DNA from: Alphaproteobacteria bacterium
GTDB taxonomy: Bacteria; Pseudomonadota; Alphaproteobacteria; UBA8366
NCBI GenBank assembly: GCA_018665505.1
Contig: JABJCS010000157.1
Location: 1-7,069, forward strand
Direction: 5' to 3'
DNA: 7,069 nt
The position numbers and the translations under genes were made by a program. Shown piece by piece: positions 1 through 6,297 of the stretch (within the stretch, counting starts at the first letter, position 1; the number at the start of each line of letters is the position of its first letter). The notes beneath the pieces were generated by a model. It was not told the DNA's origin. It ran no database searches and saw nothing but the letters and a program-made list of their open reading frames with translations.

Positions 1-1
1 A

Positions 2-895
2 CGGATCGCCGGTGCAGGCATGTCGGCCATCGCCTATGGAAAGCTTGGCGGGCGGGAACTGATGCATGGCTCGGACCTCGACCTTGTATTCGTCTATCAC
101 CACGACGATGACGTGGACGCATCGGATGGTAAAAAGCCATTAGCGCCGAGCGTCTACTTCATGCGTCTCGCGCAACGAATCGTCAGCGCTATCAGCGCCC
201 CGACGGGTGAGGGCAAGCTCTACGAAATTGATCTGCGCCTCCGGCCCTCCGGAAACAAGGGCCCAATCGCCGTTCGTTTGGGTGGATATTTCGATTACCT
301 CAGGGACTCCGCTTGGACATGGGAGTACATGGCTCTCACCCGGGCGCGTCCGATCTCCGGCCCGCCGGAGCTGCAAGCTCGGATCATTTGCGGTATCGGG
401 GATTTACTGACCATGGCGCGCGATGCGGACAAACTCATTTGCGACGTCGATCACATGCGGACCCGCATGGCCGGCGAGCATCGCGGCGAATCAATATGGG
501 ATATCAAGCATCATCGCGGCGGCTTGGTCGATATTGAATTCATCGCACAGTATTTCCAACTCTCCCTCGGCCGGAACGACCCGGCGCTCCTGTCGCCGAC
601 GACAATGGAAGCGCTGCGGAAGCTGTCGGTAGCAAGCGCCCTTTCCGCCAACGATGCCGATGTTTTGATGACCGCGCTCAAACTATGGCAAGGGCTGCAA
701 TCGATCATTCGGCTAATTGGCCCCGAACGCCTGGACGATGGCCAACCACCGGCAGGACAAGCGCATGCGCTGTGCCGGGTGGCAGGAGTAGAGACGTTTG
801 TCGATTTGAGGCATTTGGTCGAGGAGAAAGCTGAAGCGGTCCGCTATACTTTCACACGTCTTATCGAGCATCCGGCCGGCGAACTGGCGGAGTAG
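2..895 (+). CDS. glnE: Glutamine synthetase adenylyltransferase/adenylyl-removing enzyme, 3' part only
   Basis: This enzyme covalently modifies glutamine synthetase: it attaches AMP when nitrogen is plentiful and removes it when nitrogen is scarce, under control of PII proteins in the cytoplasm. The frame is open from base 2 and 297 residues are visible, so the 5' two thirds lie outside the window. The visible part is the C-terminal nucleotidyltransferase half, which in the E. coli enzyme performs adenylylation. It has the GKLGGREL stretch followed by GSDLDLVFVY (the metal-binding DxD), then EIDLRLRPSGNKG, the WTWEYMALTRAR block, and the IKHHRGGLVDIEFIAQY segment that begins the helical region. 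The protein ends with TAG at 893-895. The next gene lies 68 bases downstream (38 if its TTG start is used) with no terminator visible, so co-transcription is plausible. The ATG at 20 is internal. Family assignment is near certain; a functional 5' half cannot be checked here. Confidence 0.96.
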   Translation, partial: RIAGAGMSAIAYGKLGGRELMHGSDLDLVFVYHHDDDVDASDGKKPLAPSVYFMRLAQRIVSAISAPTGEGKLYEIDLRLRPSGNKGPIAVRLGGYFDYLRDSAWTWEYMALTRARPISGPPELQARIICGIGDLLTMARDADKLICDVDHMRTRMAGEHRGESIWDIKHHRGGLVDIEFIAQYFQLSLGRNDPALLSPTTMEALRKLSVASALSANDADVLMTALKLWQGLQSIIRLIGPERLDDGQPPAGQAHALCRVAGVETFVDLRHLVEEKAEAVRYTFTRLIEHPAGELAE

Positions 896-963
896 TTGTC
901 AGTACCAGAGTAGGCAGTTAAGGTCGCCTGCAGTTGGGGCGGAGCGATAAAAGATATGAGCCA

Positions 964-1722
964 ATGATTGATGAACAAATTCGCGATCGCCTCGTCCGGG
1001 AATACCTAGACGAGACGAATGACGTCCTAAACAACTTTGACGTTGCACTGGGAAACGTCAGTTCGGACACCTCCAAGGCAAGTTCGGAATTCTTGCGCCT
1101 ATTCGGCGCATTCTCCGTTCTACGGGTCCAAGGGCGTGGCCTAGAGACGACATTACTCGATATCACGTTACAACGATTGTGCGAGTATTTGGATGATCTC
1201 CAAATTGCCGAGCAGAAGATAATTTCCGACCTGCAATTTTACTCCTCGACCTTGCACGACATCGTCGACAATGACCGTACGGAAGCGGATATTCGCGCCT
1301 TTTCTCGAAGCCTGCCCGTCCGCACGCCTATCGATATGGACAATATCGTACAAGTGGATGTGGAAATTATGTTGGTGGAACCGAATAAAACAGTCGCAAA
1401 GCTTGTCTCGCGAGAATTGCGGGCCTGCGGATATCGGGTCACCACATTACGCGGTTCGATCGACGCGCTCACCTATGCTATCCGCACGAAACCGGACATG
1501 ATAATCGCCTCCGCCGAATTGGACGAAATCAGCGGCATCGATTTAGCCTGTGCCATTGGCGCCATGCCTCTTACGCAAAAAATCCCCTTCGCCCTACTCA
1601 CCAGTCGCGATCGCGACCATGATGCACTGCGCGAATTGCCCGAGGCTTCAGCCGTCATCAAAAAGGGCGGTAAATTCGGCGATGATCTCGCGGATGCTCT
1701 CGCCCAATTCGACATTCTGTGA
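964..1722 (+). CDS. HPt-like plus receiver-like regulatory protein lacking both phospho-acceptor residues
   Basis: The 252-residue product looks like a two-part signalling protein. Residues about 1-100 are helical and resemble a histidine phosphotransfer or CheA P1 domain: FLRLFGAF near 43-50 occupies the place of the family pattern FRxxHTxKG, followed by a GLETTLLD stretch and LCEYLDDL. The acceptor histidine position is Gly48. Residues about 133-250 follow the receiver fold: IMLVEPN (133-141) where IxxVDDN is usual, PDMIIASAEL (177-186) where the phosphorylated aspartate is replaced by Ser183, then LLTS with Thr213 retained and a Lys at 233/234 retained. I therefore infer a pseudo-HPt/pseudo-receiver acting by protein contact and not by phosphotransfer. 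ATG 964 is preferred because the helical region begins there, but no good ribosome binding site precedes it. A TTG at 934, with AAGG at about 920-923, would add ten residues. The end overlaps the next gene. The position beside glnE suggests a regulatory link, unproven. Confidence 0.75.
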   Translation: MIDEQIRDRLVREYLDETNDVLNNFDVALGNVSSDTSKASSEFLRLFGAFSVLRVQGRGLETTLLDITLQRLCEYLDDLQIAEQKIISDLQFYSSTLHDIVDNDRTEADIRAFSRSLPVRTPIDMDNIVQVDVEIMLVEPNKTVAKLVSRELRACGYRVTTLRGSIDALTYAIRTKPDMIIASAELDEISGIDLACAIGAMPLTQKIPFALLTSRDRDHDALRELPEASAVIKKGGKFGDDLADALAQFDIL

Positions 1723-2546
1723 CGCAAAAGTTCGTTACTGTCTCGGAGGAAGCCGTTTCGATCCTGGCAACCATCGATGCCGAGGAAAAAGCGATACGGG
1801 CTGTCGAATTCGGACAGACATGGCTCGACGAGCCGATCTTGCCGGTAGAACCGCGCGCGATGCCGAAACGACCCGCCCGGCCCGACAGGCCCGAACTCTT
1901 AGCGCCCGGAAAAGTACGCCGGCGCAAAATCAATAGGGGAATTAAAGGGCGGATTGCGCTGATTCACGCCTTGGCACATATCGAACTGAACGCGATCGAT
2001 CTAGCATGCGATATTATCGCGCGGTTTGCTCACACCAACGATTTACCGGTGGATTTCACGCGCGATTGGATCGCGGTCGCCGCCGACGAGGCCAAGCATT
2101 TCCGGCTTCTCAATGCGCGTCTCTGCGATTTTGATGCGGTGTACGGCGATCTTCCCGCCCATGACGGGCTGTGGGAAGCAGCGGAGAACACTGCGGAAGA
2201 TATCTTGGCGCGACTGGCAGTGGTCCCGCTGGTCCTGGAGGCGCGCGGTCTCGACGTGACGCCGATCATGATCGAGAAACTGCGGGCGGCGGAAGATGAC
2301 GAGAGCGCCGATATACTGGAAATCATACACCGCGACGAGATCACCCATGTCGCTGCCGGACAACGCTGGTTTGATTATCTGTGTAATGCCCGCGGCTTCA
2401 CGCCCAGCGCAACCTTCAAAGATTTAGTACGACGCTACTTCAAGGGCGATCTCAAGCCGCCCTTCAATGAGACCAGCCGGACCGCCGCGGGAATGCCGAA
2501 ATCCTTCTATGAGCAATCGGCCGGGCCGTCTCTGGCGCAACAATAA
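1719..2546 (+). CDS. DUF455 ferritin-like di-iron protein
   Basis: A 275-residue protein of the DUF455 family, in the ferritin/MiaE-like superfamily of four-helix di-iron proteins. Its substrate is not established. The proline/arginine-rich segment RPARPDRPELLAPGKV (51-66) and the following HALAHIELNAIDLA block are typical of the family. Likely iron ligands are visible in two sets: Glu89 in AHIE, then Glu124 and His127 in DEAKH, and Glu174 in VLEARG, then Glu207 and His210 in RDEITH. Two sets of an E...ExxH pattern are what a di-iron centre needs, so an oxidase, hydroxylase or peroxide-handling role is possible. No signal peptide is seen, so it should be cytoplasmic. The start is the GTG at 1719, whose TG is shared with the TGA stop of the preceding gene (GTGA). 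No Shine-Dalgarno is evident, consistent with translational coupling. The family N-terminal region begins only a few residues in, supporting this start. A thiol peroxidase gene follows 57 bases on. Confidence 0.9.
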   Translation: MTQKFVTVSEEAVSILATIDAEEKAIRAVEFGQTWLDEPILPVEPRAMPKRPARPDRPELLAPGKVRRRKINRGIKGRIALIHALAHIELNAIDLACDIIARFAHTNDLPVDFTRDWIAVAADEAKHFRLLNARLCDFDAVYGDLPAHDGLWEAAENTAEDILARLAVVPLVLEARGLDVTPIMIEKLRAAEDDESADILEIIHRDEITHVAAGQRWFDYLCNARGFTPSATFKDLVRRYFKGDLKPPFNETSRTAAGMPKSFYEQSAGPSLAQQ

Positions 2547-2591
2547 CACCAGCCTATATTCGCTAGTTCGAGGATCAATAGTCGCTCAATT

Positions 2592-2597
2592 GAGAGG
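2592..2597 (+). promoter_or_regulatory. Ribosome binding site of bcp
   Basis: GAGAGG lies six bases before the ATG at 2604 and fits a Shine-Dalgarno sequence. It confirms the start of the peroxidase gene and contrasts with the two preceding genes, which have no clear site. Confidence 0.7.
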
Positions 2598-2603
2598 TCA
2601 CCC

Positions 2604-3065
2604 ATGAGTGTGGATGTCGGCGATAAAGCACCTGATTTCGATTTGCAGACGGACGGCGGCGGTAGCCTAAAATTATCGTCTTTGCGCGGGCGGAAAGTCG
2701 TTTTGTATTTTTACCCAAAGGATTCGACACCGGGCTGTACAACCGAGGCTGAAGGCTTTCGCGACGCGCTTGGCGACTTCGCGAAAGCCGGGACCGAAAT
2801 CGTCGGAGTATCGAAGGATAGCGTTAAACGCCATGATAATTTCAAGGCGAAGTATGATCTACCCTTCCCGCTTGTCGCCGATACGGACGGCATCGCCTGT
2901 GAGGCATACGGCGTCTGGGTAGAGAAGAAGAACTACGGTCGCACATACATGGGCATTGAACGGTCAACCTTCCTAATCGACGAGAAGGGCAAGATCGCGC
3001 ACGCCTGGCGCAAGGTCCGCGTTAAGGGGCATGTCGATGCTGTGCTCGCGACCGCGCGCGATTGA
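2604..3065 (+). CDS. bcp: Thioredoxin-dependent thiol peroxidase, BCP/PrxQ type
   Basis: A 153-residue peroxiredoxin that reduces hydrogen peroxide and organic hydroperoxides in the cytoplasm. The length is normal for the family. The fold markers are GDKAPDFDLQ near the N-terminus, KVVLYFYPKD (31-40) and the active-site TPGCTTEAEGFRD with the peroxidatic Cys45. The residue five places later, the resolving cysteine Cys50 in E. coli BCP, is Glu50 here. The only other cysteine is Cys99. The protein therefore belongs either to the one-cysteine variants, resolved by thioredoxin or another thiol, or to a form using Cys99. Such variants are common in the family. ATG 2604 has a good ribosome binding site. 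The gene is followed after 27 bases by a RidA-family gene, very likely in the same transcript. A separate promoter in the 57-base gap upstream cannot be excluded, although I see no convincing boxes there. Confidence 0.95.
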   Translation: MSVDVGDKAPDFDLQTDGGGSLKLSSLRGRKVVLYFYPKDSTPGCTTEAEGFRDALGDFAKAGTEIVGVSKDSVKRHDNFKAKYDLPFPLVADTDGIACEAYGVWVEKKNYGRTYMGIERSTFLIDEKGKIAHAWRKVRVKGHVDAVLATARD

Positions 3066-3080
3066 TCACCCATCCTAATA

Positions 3081-3085
3081 GAGGA
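3081..3085 (+). promoter_or_regulatory. Ribosome binding site of the RidA-family gene
   Basis: GAGGA lies seven bases before the ATG at 3093, in the 27-base gap after bcp. It fixes the start and indicates independent initiation within the same message. Confidence 0.7.
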
Positions 3086-3092
3086 ACCGAAC

Positions 3093-3482
3093 ATGCTGAA
3101 AAAACATAATCCCGCCACCGTCGCGACTCCGCTGTCCGCTTATAGCCACGGTGTCGAGGTGCCGGCGAACGCGCGCTGGATGTGCCTCTCCGGTCAAATT
3201 GCCATCGCGTCCGACGGTTCCGTGCCCGACGGCATCGACGCGCAGACCCGGTTGATCTTCGAGAATATCAAGAACATCTTGGCGTCCGGTAATATGGCGT
3301 TAGAGGATCTGGTCCGCTTGAACGTATATATCGTCAATCCAGACAACATGGCCGGTTTCCGGCCCGTCCGCGACGAATATGTCGGCGACATCAAATGCGG
3401 CTCGACGATGATTGTCATCGCCGGCTTGGCAAAACCGGAATTCTTGATCGAGATTGAGGCGATGGCCGCGAAAGTGGGCTAG
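3093..3482 (+). CDS. RidA/YjgF/UK114-superfamily protein
   Basis: A 129-residue protein with the chorismate-mutase-like fold of the RidA superfamily, members of which form trimers. Archetypal RidA hydrolyses reactive 2-aminoacrylate and other enamines/imines released by PLP enzymes. Family marks are SGQIAI (about 33-38), the helix with TRLIFENIKNILAS, the VRLNVYIVN strand, FRPVRDEYV and the C-terminal EIEAMA with its conserved glutamate. The arginine that binds the substrate carboxylate in E. coli RidA (Arg105) is absent: the aligned stretch reads GSTMIVIAGL, placing Ser (or Gly) there. The protein therefore probably belongs to one of the Rid subfamilies without this arginine, and imine deaminase activity should not be assumed. 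It is last in the plus-strand run, and its TAG stop is separated from the oppositely transcribed prfB stop by one base. Confidence 0.92.
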   Translation: MLKKHNPATVATPLSAYSHGVEVPANARWMCLSGQIAIASDGSVPDGIDAQTRLIFENIKNILASGNMALEDLVRLNVYIVNPDNMAGFRPVRDEYVGDIKCGSTMIVIAGLAKPEFLIEIEAMAAKVG

Positions 3483-3483
3483 C

Positions 3484-4624
3484 CTAAGAAACCTCAACTT
3501 CCGCTTCCGGCGCGTCGGTATCGCCCCCGCCTAGACGGTCGGCGAGCGAGGCTTCCAGGAATTTATCTAGATCACCGTCGAGCACACCCTGGGCGTTGCC
3601 GGTCTCCACATTCGTGCGTAGGTCTTTCACCATTTGATATGGATGCAAGACGTATGAGCGAATTTGATGCCCCCAGCCAATATCGGTCTTCGCTTGGTGC
3701 TCGGCCTGGGCGGCATCCTCACGTGCCTTCAGTTCCGCCTCATATAATCTCGCCTGCAACATCTTCATTGCCGTTGCGCGGTTCTTATGCTGTGAGCGGT
3801 CGTTCTGACATTGGACCACGATGCCGGTCGGAATATGGGTCATCCGCACAGCGCTGTCGGTCCGATTGACGTGCTGTCCACCGGCCCCCGACGCCCGGTA
3901 GGTATCGATCCGCACATCCTTGTCGTTGATGACGATGTCGATCGTATCGTCGATTGCCGGATAGACACCGATCGAAGCAAAACTGGTATGCCGCCGGTTC
4001 GCCGCATCATAGGGTGAAATCCGAACCAAGCGGTGGACGCCGGTCTCCGTCTTTAGCCATCCGTAGGCGTCTTCGCCATTGATGCGGATCGTCGCGGATT
4101 TCAGTCCCGCCTCCTCGCCGGACGACTCTTCCAGCCATTCGACTTTGTGGCCGTGCTGTTCACCCCAACGCAGATACATCCGCAATAACATCTCCGCCCA
4201 ATCCTGAGATTCAGTGCCGCCCGCACCCGCATGGACTTCCAGATAGCAATCGTTACCGTCTGCCTCACCGGACAACAGGCTTTCGATTTGCTGTTTTTCC
4301 GCTTGTCTATTCAAGACCTTAAGCACGGCTTCGGCTTCGGCCGCGATCTCGTCATCCCCTTCGGCTTCCGCCATCGCGATCAGTTCGGCGTTTTCTTCAA
4401 GCTCTGCGGTCAGACGGTCATAACCTGAGATGCGTTTATCCAATCGCGTCCGTTCGCGCATGATCTTCTGCGCGTTCTCGGAATTGTTCCAAAGGTCGGG
4501 GTCTTCGGAGAGCGCGTTCAGCTCCGCTAGACGGCGGGTCGCGGCATCATAGTCAAAGATGCCTCCTCAGCAGTATCAAAGACTGCTTGGTGCTATCGAT
4601 CAGCGCCTGCGCTTCCGCACGCAT
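3484..4624 (-). CDS. prfB: Peptide chain release factor 2, expressed by programmed +1 frameshift
   Basis: RF2 recognises UGA and UAA stop codons on the ribosome and triggers release of the finished protein. The gene has two overlapping frames. Translation begins at ATG 4624 ([14 protein letters not shown]...), runs 23 codons to a TGA at 4555-4553, and continues after a +1 shift as [12 protein letters not shown]. The joined product is 379 residues, near the usual RF2 length. It has the SPY tripeptide (203-205; SPF in E. coli, SPY from memory common in alphaproteobacteria) in the stop-codon recognition region and GGQ (248-250) followed by [10 protein letters not shown] for catalysis. The GGQ and SPY positions lie two residues before those of E. 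coli, which supports the upstream start and the frameshift. The C-terminus has a short acidic tail. A GGAGA ribosome binding site precedes the start. The ATG at 4461 is internal and would remove the first 54 residues. Confidence 0.96.
4553..4567 (-). promoter_or_regulatory. prfB autoregulatory +1 frameshift site
   Basis: Read on the minus strand, the site has AGGAGG (4567-4562), a three-base spacer CAT, the slippery codon CTT (4558-4556), the in-frame stop TGA (4555-4553) and a C after it. This matches the E. coli prfB arrangement in order and spacing (SD-like element, three bases, CUU UGA C). When RF2 is scarce the ribosome pauses at UGA and slips by +1 to make full-length RF2. When RF2 is plentiful, termination occurs after 23 codons. 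The two frames encode continuous RF2 homology on either side (LLRRHL, then DYDAATRRL), so a sequencing error is unlikely. Confidence 0.95.
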
Positions 4625-4630
4625 ATGGTC

Positions 4631-4635
4631 TCTCC
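4631..4635 (-). promoter_or_regulatory. Ribosome binding site of prfB
   Basis: On the minus strand GGAGA lies six bases before ATG 4624. It supports the upstream start required for the frameshifted reading of prfB. Confidence 0.7.
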
Positions 4636-4708
4636 GAATGAAAATTAGTGGGTCATCGTTTACGAATTGCCGCGCCGCGACGCAAGACCCCGCGGGCGTA
4701 TCAACACT

Positions 4709-4957
4709 TTAAATGGGATACCCTTGACCCCAATCGCCCAGGCCCGCCGGCAAAGGCAGGCGCATCAGCATCGCCGCCGACACCACAACGGCGGCCGCCA
4801 GAACGGTGCGCAGAATATCGACAAGGATCGGGTCCAATCCGCCGACCGCGACCTTGGCCGCCGCCGGGGTAGCATCCCAAATCAATACCACAACCGCCGC
4901 CACGGTGTAAGCCGGCAGCAGACGCGCCGCCGGCATTGCTGTGGCTTGGGCATTCAT
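4709..4957 (-). pseudogene. Truncated EamA/DMT-family transporter (N-terminal remnant)
   Basis: The 82-residue frame resembles the first two membrane helices of drug/metabolite (EamA) transporters. A hydrophobic segment at about 16-38 carries IWDATPAAAK, like the WGxxPxxxK pattern of the first helix. LDPILVDILRTVLAA then leads into a second segment (44-65) ending in MRLPLP. Full EamA proteins have about ten helices and roughly 280-300 residues, and SMR proteins have four helices in about 105 residues, so this is too short for either. After Ile82 a TAA ends the frame, and the 84 bases before prfB hold no further transporter-like sequence in any minus-strand frame I read. I infer a deletion that joined the stub to the prfB leader. 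The ATG overlaps the stop of the iron-sulfur gene (ATGA), so the intact transporter was probably translationally coupled to it. A functional two-helix peptide is possible but less likely. Confidence 0.65.
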
Positions 4958-6285
4958 AATCTCGATACGGCAGAGTGGCGTGCCGGGTCGGTCGGCAAAA
5001 TCTGTTCGGCCAGCAAATCGTTGGCGATAACGTCACGCACCTCATCGGGGTCCAGATCATAGGCATCAATCTGGTCGGCGACGGCTTCCATGATCACATC
5101 CACGTCGCGCATCAACTTCAGACGCTTTAACGTGTCGTCATGGCTGATCCCCATGGCGGCGCCGACGAGTTCCATGTAGTTGACGAATTCAAACGGCCAT
5201 GCACCCTCGTGCGCGGCAAGCTCGCGGTGGTCGCCGTGGTAAATGCCCGCCAATGTTGTTACCCCGGCGCGCTCGGCGGCCCGGAAACTCTCTGCCAGCA
5301 GTTTTTTTCGGAATTCCGGCAACGGTCCCAGTGAGAACATTGTATACCCGGCAAGCGGCACATCGTCTGGCATCTCCAATTCGACCACTTCCAGCCCGGG
5401 AATGGCGGACAGCAACGCGACAACACTTTCCGTAACGCCGGCCGATCCAGGAAACTCCCGCAAAGCGACCCGCTTGTTCACCGGGGTCGTGAACATCGGC
5501 CGCAGATCGTCGAGCCGGCGCGCCAGATAGACCGGGAACATCGCCGTATCGAAAGCTTTCGTATCAGCCGCTTCGTCGAACTGGATTTGGCAGGTCGGGC
5601 ACCACGACAACACCTCGGGCGCGCCGGTATCGGCGTAGCGCTTGATGGTCTGGTCCAACTGCCGGCCACCGTTGGCCAAGTCACCTTGCCGCATCTGATA
5701 AATTCCGCAGCAATTGGCCGGCCCGCCGTAAACCTCGTAATGGACGTCGAGCCTATCGAGCACGTCCAGGCAAAGCATGCCGATATGTGGCGTTTTGGGC
5801 ATGTTGCAACCGGTGTAGAAAATCAGCTCCGGCGGCGTCTCGCGTTCCGGGTGGGAAGACGGCACCAAGCGCTGCATGGCATCCGGCGACATCTGCAGAC
5901 GCGAGATGATCCCGGCGCTGCGGGTCATCTTTTTGAATTCCACCTTGCCGGCTTCGCGGCATTGCAATGCCGGAAGGCCGCGCTTCATAGCGCGGCGCGC
6001 CATCATCAACATGAAACGCGGGTTGATGCCATGCTGGCAGGCAGCAATGCAAAACCCGCTGCCGCAGCAGACTTGCGCCCATTGCTCGGCCTCGGCTTCA
6101 GCGGAACCATTGCGCAGAATATCCAGCACGCCGGCGGCAACGGTTTCCGATGCAGCACCGATCCCTGCGATCCCCGGCGTTGGACAAACCTCGACACAGG
6201 CGCCGCAGGCGGTGCAAGCATCGAGAATGCCGGCGACGCGCCGGTCCAGCGCGTGCTCGAAATCGGTCTTTTCGGACTTGCTCAC
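4954..6285 (-). CDS. HdrD/GlcF-like iron-sulfur protein with CCG domain
   Basis: A 443-residue soluble protein of the type found as electron-carrying subunits of heterodisulfide reductase, glycolate oxidase and related dehydrogenases. The first [4Fe-4S] motif is complete (Cys24, Cys27, Cys30, Cys34 followed by Pro). The second, near 73-83, reads CCGSGFCIAAC: in the CxxCxxCxxxC spacing the second position is Ser76, with an extra cysteine at 74. A cysteine-rich CCG domain follows: Cys160 in YTGCN, Cys192-Cys193 in NCCG, and Cys229 and Cys232 in WCPTC. The matching second domain (about 270-370) keeps the outline (LLSAIPGLEVVELEM), but its cysteines are gone and IYHGDHREL stands where a CPxC motif would be. 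The GTG start at 6285 has GGAGA seven bases upstream. No flavin or membrane partner is visible nearby; the downstream coupled gene is a transporter stub. The substrate is unknown. Confidence 0.88.
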   Translation of the reverse strand: MSKSEKTDFEHALDRRVAGILDACTACGACVEVCPTPGIAGIGAASETVAAGVLDILRNGSAEAEAEQWAQVCCGSGFCIAACQHGINPRFMLMMARRAMKRGLPALQCREAGKVEFKKMTRSAGIISRLQMSPDAMQRLVPSSHPERETPPELIFYTGCNMPKTPHIGMLCLDVLDRLDVHYEVYGGPANCCGIYQMRQGDLANGGRQLDQTIKRYADTGAPEVLSWCPTCQIQFDEAADTKAFDTAMFPVYLARRLDDLRPMFTTPVNKRVALREFPGSAGVTESVVALLSAIPGLEVVELEMPDDVPLAGYTMFSLGPLPEFRKKLLAESFRAAERAGVTTLAGIYHGDHRELAAHEGAWPFEFVNYMELVGAAMGISHDDTLKRLKLMRDVDVIMEAVADQIDAYDLDPDEVRDVIANDLLAEQILPTDPARHSAVSRL

Positions 6286-6292
6286 GGTTTCA

Positions 6293-6297
6293 TCTCC
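6293..6297 (-). promoter_or_regulatory. Ribosome binding site of the iron-sulfur protein gene
   Basis: On the minus strand GGAGA lies seven bases before the GTG at 6285-6283. It supports the GTG start; the two ATGs just upstream (one inside this motif) are out of frame or soon closed by a stop. Confidence 0.65.

Noticed and set aside
934..963. TTG start giving ten extra residues to the receiver-like protein
   Set aside because: Possible, with an AAGG at suitable distance, but the extra residues resemble nothing in the domain and ATG 964 fits the start of the helical region better.
2585..2594. Ten-base perfect palindrome CTCAATTGAG just before the bcp ribosome binding site
   Set aside because: It is short, has no second copy in the window and matches no operator I can name, so chance is the simplest explanation.
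4625..4708. Minus-strand TTGCGT...TAAACG with 17 bases between, as a prfB promoter
   Set aside because: The match is weak (three of six in each box), and prfB may be read from further upstream.
4701..5069. Minus-strand 122-codon frame overlapping the transporter remnant
   Set aside because: Its translation is low-complexity (Gly/Arg/Cys-rich) and out of frame with both recognised genes; it is a shadow.
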